Part shown: piece after piece, positions 33,227 through 45,049 of the stretch | Numbering within the stretch: position 1 is the stretch's first letter | Layout: every line of letters starts with the position of its first letter | The notes under the pieces: generated by a model | The model's database searches: none | What the model was told of the DNA's origin: nothing | Seen by the model: the letters and a program-made list of their open reading frames with translations, nothing else | Position numbers and translations under genes: made by a program | Assembly (NCBI RefSeq): GCF_007655135.1 | Contig: NC_045127.1 | Span: 2,604,001-2,668,000 of the forward strand | Source: Punica granatum | Taxonomy: Eukaryota > Streptophyta > Magnoliopsida > Myrtales > Lythraceae | DNA: 64,000 nt | Reading direction: 5' to 3'

Positions 33227-33459
33227 TCTTTTCTGCTCTGTCGGGCTGAAAAATGAGTAACCAGTAGCCAGGACAATCTATCTATTAATTTGTAAGTGAT
33301 GATGGCGTGTGCGCGAGCACTGTGTGGGGAAGGGTATTTATACTAGTTGCAGTGACTACTTTTGCGACGATTCATCTTCTTACAGCAGTAAATCAGTCAC
33401 TCCCTTCGTATGAGATAATTTAAATGAAAATTTACTTATTTTTATTTTTTTGCCTCCGA

Positions 33460-33640
33460 TGTGCCCCTTGGTATCCGGAATTATTGGGGCCACTAATTCA
33501 GTTACTGAGTCGGCCCATTAAGGCGTAAAAAATTCTTGCAGTATGGATTTTCTTCATTCACAAGACTTATACGCAAGACCTTATATATGGGGAACAAACC
33601 CCGAACCAAACTACATTGGTAAAAGAAATACTTGTAGTAA
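33460..33640 (-). mobile_element. SINE-like element
   Basis: Shares tggtatccggaa..cccattaaggcgtaaa..ttcttcattcacaagactt with copies at 34608 and 49343. See 49343-49516 for the tRNA-like head. Confidence 0.5.
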
Positions 33641-33896
33641 ATTTATACATCTATGTATAATACATAATCCCTAGAACAATGCCATAGACTTGGCCACTTT
33701 TTTCCATTCGACGAAATAGAATCTCATCGGGCATTCGTAACCATTAACATCCACTAATTATACGAAAATATTACATTTTAAATGCATTTTCCTAACAAAA
33801 GAAAACTAATAATTTTCATTAAAAATAAAAAATAAGTACCTCAGAATGAAGTATATAATATTTAAAAGGTACTGTAATTTTATTGAGCTTAATTTA

Positions 33897-34525
33897 CGGT
33901 TAATAAAAAAAACATGAATTTTGTGCCCTTTTACAATTTTGGCACGAACTTTATTTTTTGGCAAGGAAAGGCACAAACTTTAATTGTCTTGTCACATTAG
34001 GCATTTTTGCCATTTTCCAACCATTTTGCTGACGTGGCGAAAAACAGTGCGTAAATGGCGTCATGCCACGAGAGAAAAAAAAATATTTTTTTACAAATTT
34101 TTTTTTAAAAAAAGATAGACTTTGTTCAGAGAAAGGATAGGAGCCCCGGCCGCCCACCGCTGACCACTGCCTCCCGATTGGGATCGCTAGAATTAGAGGT
34201 TCTCCCGATTCTAGTGGGTGAGGCCTTGATCCTAACCCCTTCCTCCAACCTCAGTTGGGGTCGCCGGCGCCCTCTGGGGTCACCGGCGATCCCAATGCAT
34301 TTCTATTTTTTCGTTTATAATTTTTTATTATTTTTTGCTAACATGGCATGACATCGTTCGCCACTTACGCACCATTTTTCATCACATTAGCAAAATGGAT
34401 GGAAAATGACAAAGATGCCTAATGTGACAAGAAAATCAAATTTCGTGCCTTTTCTTGTCAAAAAATAAAGTTCATGCCAAAATTGAAAAATGACACAAAG
34501 TTCATACTTTTTTGGGTCATTAACC
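33897..34525. mobile_element. Mutator-like MITE with ~190-bp inverted termini
   Basis: The left arm (cggttaataaa...gaattttgtgcc...acgaactttatttttt...acgtggcg) is the inverted repeat of the right arm (ggcatgac...aaataaagttcatgcc...tttttgggtcattaacc). Flanking gcttaattta (33887-33896) and ctttaattta (34526-34535) match at 8 of 10 positions, fitting a 9-10 bp Mutator target duplication. The centre (about 34140-34310) is GC-rich and non-coding. Confidence 0.78.
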
Positions 34526-34607
34526 CTTTAATTTATCTTAGATTTGATTATACAAGTCCGAATTTTGTTAATTCTTAGTGAGATGAAAAAAATTTCGCAT
34601 GCCAATA

Positions 34608-34760
34608 ATGGTATACATAAGCTCAATAGGCCCTGATTAATCTTGTTCGATCCGGATCGGTCTACTAAGAGATAGATCTCTTTCATCATAGATTTTTTCC
34701 ATTCACAAGGCTCAAACTCGAGAGATAAAATTTATTTGATGGGTCATTAATAACATGTAG
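34608..34760 (-). mobile_element. SINE-like element
   Basis: Shares aataggccctgattaatc, ggtctactaagagat and ttttccattcacaaggctcaa with the SINE-like copies at 33460 and 49343. Confidence 0.5.
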
Positions 34761-35327
34761 AATCAGATTCCTAGCAAAATATCATAATTTAAATTTGAAA
34801 ATAAATTGAACTGCTATCTATAATTTATAAGTTTTATCATTGAATCTGTAATAATTTGATCAAAATGCTTTGCTTGAATAAAAATAAAAATATTAGTAAA
34901 TAAATAAAAGACAAAATGCCACAAGAGAATTAATAAATACAATTATATATTCAGGTTTTCAAAACTAGTTACATTAGTAAAAACATTAAGTAAATGGCAC
35001 AATGTATAAGATAAACTTTTATGATTTTAAGTTGAAATAATTAAATTTAAAGAGTGATTTATTTTTGTAGAAAAGATGTAAAATTAACAAAATTGAAGTA
35101 TCTTCTACCATTTCAATATTAAAAAAAATTAAAAGTTTGTTTTATAAATTAAAAGATTTTCATCAATATCCTTCACTTTGATTCAAATAATTTTATTTAT
35201 TTGATTTTAGTAAGCTTATTTATAAAATATATAAATCAATGCTTTTTCAGTAAATGAAATAGCACTTAATAGAACTAACTCAATATGGTGACTTTAATAT
35301 TTTTGTTCATCTTTAACTGGATGATTA

Positions 35328-35722
35328 TTAAAGAGTTATTTTTACAATCATAAACTATTTAATATTTTGAAGACACATTTAAATAGTAAAATATATAAAC
35401 TTTTGTCGCGAATAAAAATCCAGTGTAAAGCACGATGATCTTATTCATCATATACTTAACTTCGGCACTTGGCAAAGAACAAAGACACATGCTTCAACTA
35501 CTTAAAGTTGACATTCTGATTCGTGGTGCACATAGTGATATGATCTTTAGTCCTGCACTTAACTTCGGCCCCTGGCAAAGAACAAGGAAAACATGCTTCA
35601 ACTACTTAAAGTCTACATTCGGATTCGTGGTGTACATAGCTTCACAAGTTTGCTGAACGAATAGGATGCGTTCCCCTATCATTAAACCGCAATGACAGGA
35701 ATAAACCCCAAATCCAAGGAAC
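35328..35722 (+). repeat. Duplicated intergenic segment, copy 2, with internal tandem duplication
   Basis: Second copy of the segment at 30375-30760. Here the core (cttaacttcggc..tggcaaagaacaa..catgcttcaactacttaaagt) is itself duplicated with a 103-bp period, at about 35455 and 35558. Confidence 0.8.
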
Positions 35723-36532
35723 CTGAGTGCAAGAAATTCTAGTTTATGAATATGTCCACTCTTCGGTTCTCGACGGGATTTCGATTGTGCTGTCATTGAT
35801 AAGATGCTTGATGCGCGCGTTTGTAGAATTTATGGACTGTTATTTACTTTACAGGCATTATAAATTAACCAATCCGACTGTAAGACTACCAAGTAGTAAG
35901 ATTAAAAGGGTGTGATCAAATTATCACGCATCGGTCTAGGGGAGGGTGGGACAAGGGTTGACTTTGATGCCATGCATCAGACTAATCACTTGGACTAGGA
36001 GACAAGTGAGACAGTAGAATCGGACATTTTCTTTAATCCGTAAGCAATACTCTTTATTAGACTTAATGGCGGATTTTATTAATCAAATTGATTAAATATA
36101 TGTAGCCGGTGGGAATCTCTTTGTTTATAAAGCTTTATTACACTGTGCTATAGTATTGCCCAGTAAATCAGTGTTGCTGGTTTTCCTCTCTTGGTCTCTT
36201 TCCATTCAGAAAGGTGGATGAATATAACACGGTCGATGAATGTCAAGTAATTTCACATGATGATGCCATAGCCAGGGAAGGATTCCACTGCCCCCACTTG
36301 CATCTGTGTCTGTCTCGTTGAACCTGTGAATTCACCGCTTAGTTTGTCCGGTAGAGCAGCTGTGCCTAAAGCTTTCACGGAAGATGAAAGTGGGCAGAAA
36401 ACATGTCCCAGAAAATGCACAAGGAAGATATCATGTTGGATAACGAGTTGATTATTTACAGTAACCCATTGCTAAACAGATCAAACGATCAGTTTTTTGA
36501 TTTATTTTATTTAGTGTCCCCTGCCACATGAA

Positions 36533-38266
36533 TCAAGAATTGGTGCAGAATTGGCTGGATTCTTGCAACTCTTTAATCCGATTTAGTGTCTGCAAGACTT
36601 GTCCAATATGTGGGCGATGTAGGGGATTCAATTCCAGGCAGCACAGGGCAACTCGAGCTACTGGAAATGCAGCATCACGAGAGACCTTCAACCGTGAGTC
36701 CATCAAAATGTATATCCCGTCTCGACTCAATATGCGCTGTTTGATCCACTCAACCCTCACACTGTACTGTGGTTGCTGCCTACTCCTTCCAAGTGGTAGA
36801 CCTGTCAGCAACTCCAGCAAGACAACTCCAAAGTCGTACACGTCTTGCTGCCTCTGATGCTCTGTCACAATCAAAACAGATTCATTGGAGTTATGAACGA
36901 TATACTATCGGGACGAGGAAAGTGGCTCTTCGTTCTGTCCAAAGCCCTTTTAAGGACTGAAAATAATGCTTTCACTGCACAAGATTACCTGCTGCCTTCA
37001 TATCCTCGAAATCTGCAACGTTCTCTTTTGCTGTTTTTTGATTAGCTTCCGAATCAGTTATGAGAAAGTTAAAGCCAGCTATCTTGACCCCAAAAGACTG
37101 CAGTCAATCAGGAAAGGATAGTACACGTTTCACGTATGTTGTGCATACGCTAAAAAGCTTTTCACATATGCTTTGGTGTGCTTAAAACAAGTATTAGAAT
37201 GAAAGAAACTCGTAGAAATTCTATAATTTGATGAAACAATTATGAGAGAGAGAAAGAGAGAGAGAGGGACAACAGAACCTTGTCAAGAAGTATAGAAGAG
37301 GCCTGAAAGTATCTCAGAAACACAACATCCATCAAATGCAAGAAGTCTAGGCCTCGAGCTGCTTCGACTGCTATTTTAAGTCTTTTGTCCCACGAAAGTG
37401 GTGGAAGTGCGTCTTTTTTCTTGTCTCGTGTGTCAAGTGGACCTACACATGTTTAGGAAGACACTCTCGAGTGAGCTTGACGTGTCGGAATGTGCACCTT
37501 GAGAATTATCCTTTCTCCTCTTTTTGTGTTCAAATATTAATGCATGCTCGTCTTACTGTTGAACAGGTGATATTCCAAACTGGTGTAGCTTTCTGAAAAC
37601 TCGTAAACAAGGAGCATTTCACTGTGGTTCAAGCAGTATCCCAACAACGGTATGAGGTTGGGATGGGATAAGCTGCCAAACAGTTGAATCTTGGCTACCA
37701 TTATCTATTGATCAAAAGTATTCAACGAATAGATCAGTAGACATTCATTATTCATTTCCTCTTCCCTCTCCTCTTTCCCTATCCTCCATCACTTACCAAG
37801 CTTGGCAGCTGAGAGGATCCACTTGGCAACCCCAACAAATGGACGGCTATCTCCGACTTCTTCCCATCGAGCCAGCCCCTGTAAACTCCCTCCCAGCAAT
37901 CAGAAATTTGATGGGCGAAATTCTTGGTCAAGACCTCGAGCTCCCCATACTCAAATACCTTCAGCTCATGGACCGGATCTACTAGGGTAGTCACAGTAGT
38001 GCCCTGGGCCTGGGATTGGGAGTTTCCAGAGAGAGCAGCCGAGAATGTGTTATTAGAGACCACAGCAGAGGATGCTGCGGCGCTGATTGTGCTGCTCAGC
38101 ATCAGATCGTTCCCTGACAACATGCGGTTTCCCACACAATTCAATGTGTGCGCGTGCGTGAATGAAGTAGCAGAGGAAGAGTGATCAATACTAGGCATTT
38201 ACCGTGATGAAAAGCTGGGCGGGAGCTTGGAGTCGGGAAATCGGTAGAACCCCAACAGATTCCCAT
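36533..38266 (-). CDS. RLCK-VII-like pseudokinase, copy A (complete frame)
   Basis: Six exons (38203-38266, 37797-38113, 37557-37704, 37279-37442, 36989-37097, 36533-36861) splice in phase to 376 aa with no stop. MGICWGS gives an N-myristoylation Gly2 and a palmitoylation-type Cys4, so it is probably plasma-membrane bound. A Ser/Ala/Asn-rich linker leads to LKVFEYGELEVLTKNF, the usual RLCK-VII entry to the kinase fold. The glycine loop is lost. The VAIK Lys is His113 (EIAVHLL). The catalytic loop YRDFKxSN reads LRYFQASS (Asp to Tyr221, Lys to Gln223). DFG reads GFN (239-241). The helical lobe is well kept (DVYDFGVVLLELLTG). A catalytically dead but structured protein is predicted, perhaps an immune decoy or scaffold. 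Closest active relatives appear to be PIX7/PIX13-type kinases. Confidence 0.82.
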
Positions 38267-38883
38267 CTCTCTACCTCGTCTCAATGAGAAGTTGGTATCA
38301 TTAATCAGTTCTTCTGAATCATCCCTACGAAGCCATAAGGCTGGAGAAAGTATCTGGTGACAGGGTTCACCGACAAGGCTGGAATCCATCTATGCACAAT
38401 TCAAAGTTTCACGTTTGTTTCTATGAAATGACATTGTTATTAGACGACATTTCTCCAACGACTCCCAACGACTCTCCCGAGTAAACTTCCTTCCATGGTG
38501 AGTGCAGTCAATTTACATGTCGGTGTTGCCCCTGAATTTCGATAATAGTTCAAGTCTCACCCCTATAATGTTTTCAAATGCTGATGATGCCCCTCGTAAA
38601 CCCTCGTGAGCATAATTTTGCTAATTAAGTTGACTGAGAAAGTACGCAATATGGTTCTAACATCGTACAACTGAGAATTTTGGATGGAAATGGAAGGACT
38701 AAAACTAATCCTATACGATAAAGTTGAGGACATATTCTTGCTGAAAAATACGTGTAGGATAAAATCGAACAAAACTGTAAAGTTTGATGACCAAAATTGA
38801 GCTTTTCCTTTCCTTTTTTTTTTTAAAAGAAACCTCAACCTTTGTTTCACTCGGTAATAAAGACTTCCCAACTTATTAGCTGC

Positions 38884-39025
38884 AACTTGTTTAATTCCAC
38901 ATGAAAAAATAAATGGATATCCATTGGTTTATGTGAAACTTGGGTACGACCATTTATTAGCTTGAGCTTTTCAGTAAAAATGGGCTCAAGCCCGTTTAAG
39001 CCCAATGAAAATTCAATACAACTAA
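38884..39025 (+). repeat. Dispersed LTR-like repeat, copy 2
   Basis: Counterpart of 15020-15165, sharing ttccacat, ttgagctttt, caagcccgtttaagcccaat and gaaaattcaata. Confidence 0.4.
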
Positions 39026-39050
39026 TTAGAGATTGTCAGCTTTGATTCAA

Positions 39051-39300
39051 TGATAAAGTACTTTTAATGAGTTTTCAATTTTAATGTTATAGATAAAGTT
39101 TGGCCAATCGCTGTAAATGCTGACATTATTCAAACACGTAATCTCTTTAATAACAATAGGCACAATATATATTAATGATAAAGTACTTTCAATGAGTTTT
39201 CAATTTTTATGTTACAGATAAAGTTTGGCCAGTCACTGTAAATGCTGAGATTATTCAAAAACGTAATCTCTTTAATAACAATAGACACCATATATATTAT
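39051..39300. repeat. 125-bp tandem duplication
   Basis: tgataaagtacttt..aatgagttttcaattt..gataaagtttggccaa/agtc..taatctctttaataacaatag occurs twice, starting at 39051 and 39176, with about 10% difference by eye. Confidence 0.88.
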
Positions 39301-39442
39301 GCACTGACACATGACATGCTCACGCAATCTGCAAAGATTTTGGTGTGAAAGTGGAGGAAAAACAGACACCACATCGTGCAGTCAGTGCATTTTACTATGT
39401 TTTAGAAGCGCACGCAAACACACATTACATATATGCATCTAG

Positions 39443-41470
39443 TTAAGCAGCAGAACTTCTTATGCACCGAGGAATCAACTCGTTGAAGGTCTTTGAAAAA
39501 CTAATGATCTCCTTGGAAGTGGAGAGGACTTTAACCCAGTAAAAGGAACCGAGGAATCCAACGCTTCCCCCTGCAAGTATGGTCAACGTTGCTAGGATGA
39601 CGGAGTAGCCAAGATATATGACAACTGACTCGGGTCCGCTCAGTCCCTGGAGATCGTAAATCAAGTAACTGGCACAGTAGAGGAACACGTAAGCGCCAAC
39701 TGACCCAGATGCCCAGAAAGCCTTCCACCACCACCCGGAGTCCTCAGCTCGGAGGCTCATGTAGGTGACGATCATCGAGGCTAGGACACAGATGATTATC
39801 AACAGCAATAGAACCATCAGGAGGAACCCGTAGGAGTAATAGTACCTCCCAAGGAAGAGGCTTGAGAGGATGTAGAAGAGCTCAATGAAGATCGTCCCAA
39901 AGGGCAGGGTTCCGACACCAAGGGCAAGGAACCATACTAGGAGTGTACTGGCACCAGCTTTTTTGGGGATCCATTGAACAACATTAGGACACTTAAGATC
40001 CTCAGCCTGAGCTCCCAGGTATCCTCCTAGGAGAGTGAGTGGGACTAATATGCCCAGCCACAAGGAGAAGATCTCAAGGTGGACAAAAAGGGGAATAGCG
40101 CCTGTGCTGTTCTGGTGCCAGAGTACGTAATTCAGCACGGAATGAATGGCAATAACGATCCCAGGGAAGCCTGACGCGATAGACCAGGAAATGGACTTCC
40201 AACCTTCAGAAGTTCCCTTTATGACCTTCCACAGATAGACACCGACAAACCCACCAAGGATTCCAAGGAAGAGATAGAAGGTTATGATTCCCACAAGTAG
40301 TGATCCTCGGGAAGCTGGTGAAATGAAACCAAGAGCTGCAAATGTTACAGTAATGATCGCCGTTCCCATGATTTGAATCCCACTACCAACCATCACACAC
40401 AGAAGCTTCTCGAGTCTCGGTCCATTAAACGAATTGCTATAGCCTATCTTTGAGGTGAGAATCTCATCGCTCAGCTTTGCAGGTTGAGCCTCTTTGTCCG
40501 AATTCACAGTTTGGTAACCTGCACGCTCCCTCATGTTCCTAATAAATATTCTAGAGATGACACCCATCAGGAAAAGGACTGTGATTGCTGAGTTAATTAT
40601 CGAATACGAGTGGACCTCAGAGCCTTCCATCTTCAGATAAGGATCCCACCATGAAGACCACCGGAGATCGCTCTTCACAAACTCGACCTCATAACTGAAG
40701 GACACCTTTTGTCCCTCCTCTATAATCTGCGCCTTCTCAAGCTCGACGCCGACAGGACAAGTTATAGGACCAATATCATTGGAGTACACCAAAGCCTTTT
40801 CCACCCTTTTCAGGTCGTGTTTGATGCTGCACGGGCTCACTTCGAAGCCGACAATCTCGAATGCAGTAGCTTGCCCCTTTTCAAAAGGTTCGTGTTTGTG
40901 GATCAAGACACGGAACTTAAGGTGATTAACGATGTAATAACTGCCCTCGCCAATTGAAAACGAGTAAAAAAAACTGTCCTCGCCAATCGAAGAGAAGTAA
41001 TAGCCCACTGGGAATCTATTCCACCGGAAACTCATACCGTGCTGGTTTAAATACCTTCGCACGGGCAAAGTATCAAGAAGAATGTTGACTTGGTACATCT
41101 CTCGGGTCATCTTCTTCAAAAAGTCTACATCATGTTTAGTTAAAGGGTGTGTAGTGCAAAGGTAGATGGACTCATTTACATTTACTCTGAACCGGTATGG
41201 GGAATTCATCATTTGATCTCCCATGAGGAGCTCACCGAGATTCATTTTACTCTTCTTGACTCCCCAAAGAGGCTTGCAGTAAGGGAGATTGTAGTAGCTC
41301 AATGGAATCAAGCTATTAATAGATGTTAATGAAAGTACTTTAGCGTATAATTGATCTCTAGTTGAGTAAGTGTGCAAGAATCCTCCTGGCAGGTAAAATC
41401 CAGCAGAAACGTGGGCCGATAGAACCAGCACCAAGAGAAGCATCCATTCTGAAATCGTGTTTGCTCTCAT
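39443..41470 (-). CDS. Transmembrane 9 superfamily (TM9SF/nonaspanin) protein
   Basis: Single exon, 675 aa, ATG 41470. A signal peptide (ISEWMLLLVLVLSAHVSAGF) precedes FYLPGGFLHTYSTRDQLYAK. The lumenal domain carries the family's YNLPYCKP and GELLMGD. Nine membrane segments occupy the second half, from SIINSAITVLFLMGVISRIF onward, with the nonaspanin landmarks GSGIQIMGTAIITV, TSEGWKSISW and PFGTIFIELFYILSSLF. These proteins sort membrane proteins in Golgi and endosomes. Most family members end right after the last membrane segment with a KxD/E retrieval signal. Here the tail is longer (KTFNELIPRCIRSSAA) and lacks it. The gene lies between kinase copies A and B and is unrelated to them. Confidence 0.95.
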   Translation of the reverse strand: MRANTISEWMLLLVLVLSAHVSAGFYLPGGFLHTYSTRDQLYAKVLSLTSINSLIPLSYYNLPYCKPLWGVKKSKMNLGELLMGDQMMNSPYRFRVNVNESIYLCTTHPLTKHDVDFLKKMTREMYQVNILLDTLPVRRYLNQHGMSFRWNRFPVGYYFSSIGEDSFFYSFSIGEGSYYIVNHLKFRVLIHKHEPFEKGQATAFEIVGFEVSPCSIKHDLKRVEKALVYSNDIGPITCPVGVELEKAQIIEEGQKVSFSYEVEFVKSDLRWSSWWDPYLKMEGSEVHSYSIINSAITVLFLMGVISRIFIRNMRERAGYQTVNSDKEAQPAKLSDEILTSKIGYSNSFNGPRLEKLLCVMVGSGIQIMGTAIITVTFAALGFISPASRGSLLVGIITFYLFLGILGGFVGVYLWKVIKGTSEGWKSISWSIASGFPGIVIAIHSVLNYVLWHQNSTGAIPLFVHLEIFSLWLGILVPLTLLGGYLGAQAEDLKCPNVVQWIPKKAGASTLLVWFLALGVGTLPFGTIFIELFYILSSLFLGRYYYSYGFLLMVLLLLIIICVLASMIVTYMSLRAEDSGWWWKAFWASGSVGAYVFLYCASYLIYDLQGLSGPESVVIYLGYSVILATLTILAGGSVGFLGSFYWVKVLSTSKEIISFSKTFNELIPRCIRSSAA

Positions 41471-42758
41471 TCTAAATGAATCTCTGCCTGTTTGAAGAAC
41501 TTTTACTTTTAGCAGATAGAATCTTATTATAGCTAAGGTGCAAAATAAAAATCAGAGAAACCAATGTTCGTTATTCGAGCTGATTGAGCAGATACCGTTA
41601 GAACATATGAAAGAGAACAATTTTCTAATTGCACATTCATCCATGGCCAGGACAAGCGATGCATTGAGGTGCAGATGATCAATACAAATTAAATTCGGGA
41701 AAACAACATGATCGATTCCATAGAATACACTGATCCTGCTTAAACTATATTTAAGACCATTTGTTTGTGTCTTATAAGAATGACTGATTTCTTCTCAAAC
41801 AACTATCATCGGAGGTGATGATTCATGATAATAGATTCGCATATGCTGTGCCACTTCGTTTTGCCTCAACCCGTATAAAAATTAACATATCTGAATTCAT
41901 TCAGCTAAGCAAACGAGGAGAAGTTCGTTAAATCTAACTTCCTGGCGAAACTTAAAACTTATAGCGTGTCAATAGAAGAGAAGACAGAGTCATTATGCTG
42001 GTTTTTCAGTCAAACCTGATCTCCGAAGTACACCAGGAAAGATCTTTGCCTGAGAATCTGTGCAAACGATCGGCTGAAGCTTGAAGACACTCTGAGAAGA
42101 ACTCGGCGGCCAAGAAATCAATCAGCTTCTCCAGGAAGTAAAGCTCTCCTAGTTCCTGTTGTCGGATAATCAAATTGCTGGAAGTCAAGTCAATGGAGGT
42201 GTGGTGAAGCTATCGACTTGGGAAGGTTCGAGCAGGAGAGTTGGGGAGGGTAGCGACAAGGGTTGACTTTGACCCTCTTATTTATTGTAGAGTGGAGAAA
42301 TCAAAGCTCCCCAGCTGGCATGGGCAGGAACAGATCTTTGGTCATTCCTATGTTGATGTCATGCATCAGACAGATTTTATTAATCAAATCAAATTGATTA
42401 AGCCCATCTGAATTATGAGAATCTCTCTGTTTATAAAGTTTTATTAGACTGTATAATAATAAATTAGTATTGCTGGTTTTGCTCTCTTGATCTCTGCGTG
42501 TAACCAAAAAAAAAAAAAAGACAGTCAAACAATAAGGCTGATTAACTGTGCCTAAGGCTGCATGGAAGATGAATGAAACCAAGCAGAAAGTATGTCTTAA
42601 GAGATGGACCAAGAAGATATTATATTGGATGACGAACTAAGCCCAGTAACTGATCGCCGAGCAGATCAAACAATAAGTTTGTTTATTTCCTCTATTTAGT
42701 GCTTCTTCTCGTGGCTTCAAGGAACAGGACTGGTGCAGAATCGGCTGGATTCTTGCAA
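41471..42758. other. Intergenic with a block shared with 45.2 kb
   Basis: The stretch at 42000-42210 is homologous to 45230-45420 (cagtcaaacctgatc..aagatctt..gcctgagaatctg..ggctgaagct). The 42230-42470 stretch is shared with 35930 and 45430. These are flanks of the kinase duplication unit. An open frame at 42006-42188 has no ATG and is not conserved in the 45.2-kb copy. Confidence 0.6.
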
Positions 42759-44815
42759 CTATTTAATCTGGTTTAGTGTCTGTAAGACATGTCTGATGTG
42801 CAGCTGATGCAGGGGATTCAATTCAAGGCAGCATAGGGCAACTCGGGCTACCGGAAATGCAGCATCACAAGGGACCTTCAAACATGAATCCATCAAAACT
42901 TGTAGGCTGTCTCGACTCAGTATCCACTGTTTGATCCAATCGATCCTCAAGCTGTACTCTGGCTGCCACCTACTCCTTCCAAGTGGGAGGCCTGTCAGTA
43001 ACTCCAGCAATACAACTCCAAAGTCGTAAACGTCTTGCGGCAGCTGATGCTCTGTCGCAGTCAGAACAGATGGATCAGAGTTATCAATGAGTTGTTCACT
43101 TATGCTTATGGTGTCCCTCCCTCCCTTATTTGCTGGTTCCCTGTAGAGAAAACAGATTCTATCTGGACGAGGGAAATGGCTTTCTGTTCTGTCCAAAGCC
43201 CTTTAAGGAGTGAAAGTAATGCTCTGGGCTGCACAGGGTTACCTGATGCCTTCATTTCCTTGAACTCTACGACCTTCTTCTTTTCTATTTGTCAAGCAGC
43301 TCCCAGATTGGTAATGGGAAAGTTAAAGCCGGCTATCTAGACCCCAAAAGACTGCAACCAAACCCTGACATTGCACACGTTTCTCGTATCTTATGCATAT
43401 ATTGATAAGCTACACACAGGAGCTTTGGCTTGCTTAAAACATTGAAAGTAATAGACCGAAAAGAATTCATAGAGCTCCTACAATTTGATGAAAAAATTTC
43501 GAGAGAGAGAGGGATGACAGATTAAATTTTGTCAATAAGTACAGAAGAGGCCTGAAAGTGTCTCAGAAACACAACATCTACCAAATGCAAGAAATCTGAG
43601 GCCTTGAGCTGCTCCTACTGCTATTTTAAGTCTTCTGTCCCATGAAAGTGCGTCTCTCGTGCATTAGATGGACCTACACATATTTAAGAAAACACCAACG
43701 AGTGAGCTTAATTCTCGGAATACATACTCGTAAAAATGTTCAATAATGCCTGCTTGTCTTACAGTTGAACAGGTGATACTCCAAGCTGGTGTAACTTGCC
43801 GAAGACTTGTAAACGAGAAGCATTTCTCTGTGGTTCAAGCAGTACACCAACAACGGCATGAGGTTGGGGCTAGATACCCTACCAAAGAGTTGAATCTCTG
43901 CCATTATCTATTCACCAAAAGTGTTAAACAAATAGACCATTAGACATTCAATATTTGCTAACGAAAATACTGCATAAGCTCTTCTATGCTTCTTGATTCA
44001 ACTAAAACTTCCCCCCATGAAATTCTACAAAGTCTCAGCATCCCTGGAGAAGCCCAAACGCACACCCTAACAACTCCCAGAACATTTCTGTTTACAAGTG
44101 TAAGTCATCATAGAACTACGATCCTGAATTAAGATGTTAGTTTAACTCGATGAGCTATCGGCACCGAAGGAGACTGTTATTGAACAAATGCAGATAGAAT
44201 TTCCATTGTGTGAGTTAGCAAGTCCTACATCTGTCCTTTTACTGCTTGATGAGCAAATAATGAACAAGAAAAGTGTATTCTCTTCTCTTGCAACTGGGGT
44301 GGAGATTCACTTCCTTTCTCTTCTTCTCTCTCCGTAATCCCTATCACTTACCTAGCTCTGCAGCCAAGGGGATCTGCTCGGCAACCCCAACAAATGGACG
44401 GCTATCTCCAACTTCTTCTCATTGAGCCGGCCCCTGTAGACTGTGTCCCTGCAATCGGAAAGTTCATATGCGAAATTCTTGGTCAAGGCCTTGAGCTCCT
44501 CATACTCAAATACCTTAGGTCGCAGATCGGATCCACCGGGTTGGTCGCGGGAGTGATGCCCTCGGCCTGGGACCGGGAGTTATCGGAGACAGCAGCAGAG
44601 GATGCTGTAACTCTAGTTGTGCTGCTCAAAGTCAGATCCTTCCCAGTCGAATTATGGTTATTTACCAAAGTCAGTGGGGTGTGTGTTTAGATGAACGAGC
44701 AACAGAGAGAAGGAGCAGGCGATGATTGATCAATGTGAAATCATTTCTTACCCCTACGGAAGGCAGGGCAAGAGCTTGGAGATGGGAAAACAGGAGAGCC
44801 CCAACAGATTCCCAT
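42759..44815 (-). pseudogene. RLCK-VII-like pseudokinase, copy B (broken)
   Basis: Same exon order as copy A. Exon 1 (ATG 44815) encodes MGICWGSPVFPSPSSCPAF. The exon 2 acceptor is mutated: gactg/ggaag where A has gtcag/ggaac. A one-base loss near 44519 shifts the frame before KVFEY. Exon 2 ends in a stop (TAG for TCG just before gtaagtg). Exon 3 retains the alpha-C Glu (IMAEIQLFG), unlike A, C and D. Exon 4 is shortened. The last exon (42759 to about 43050) still reads QDVYDFGVVLLELLTGLPLG. It cannot make a full protein. Confidence 0.85.
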
Positions 44816-45049
44816 CTCTCTACCTCACCTAAATGAGAAGTTGGAATCCTCCTTCTGCATCATCCATATGAAGCCATGAGGCTGGAATCTCTATGTGAAT
44901 TGAAATAATAGTGTTAGAAGAAATTTTCCAACGACTTGCCAACTTCCTTACATGGAAAGTGTAGTCAATTACATGCCAACAACGACCCTCGTCAGAAAAG
45001 TTCTGCTACATCAACTGAGAAAGTATGCGAGTAAGCAAGTAGAGATATT

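Larger units (their letters stand above)
33227..36532. other. Gene-free region with SINE-like and MULE-like repeats
   Basis: AT-rich with no coding family recognised. Contains SINE-like copies, one long-TIR MITE and the second copy of the duplicated intergenic segment. From about 35930 it also holds flank sequence shared with kinase copies B and C. Confidence 0.5.
38267..39442. other. Intergenic with two repeats
   Basis: Upstream flank of pseudokinase A and downstream flank of the TM9SF gene. Holds the dispersed repeat at 38884-39025 and a tandem duplication at 39051-39300. Confidence 0.45.

Noticed and set aside
42006..42188. 60-aa frame (TSSNLIIRQQELGELYFLEK) as a small gene
   Set aside because: It starts with TTG, matches no family I know, and the homologous stretch at 45230-45420 is not open in any frame.
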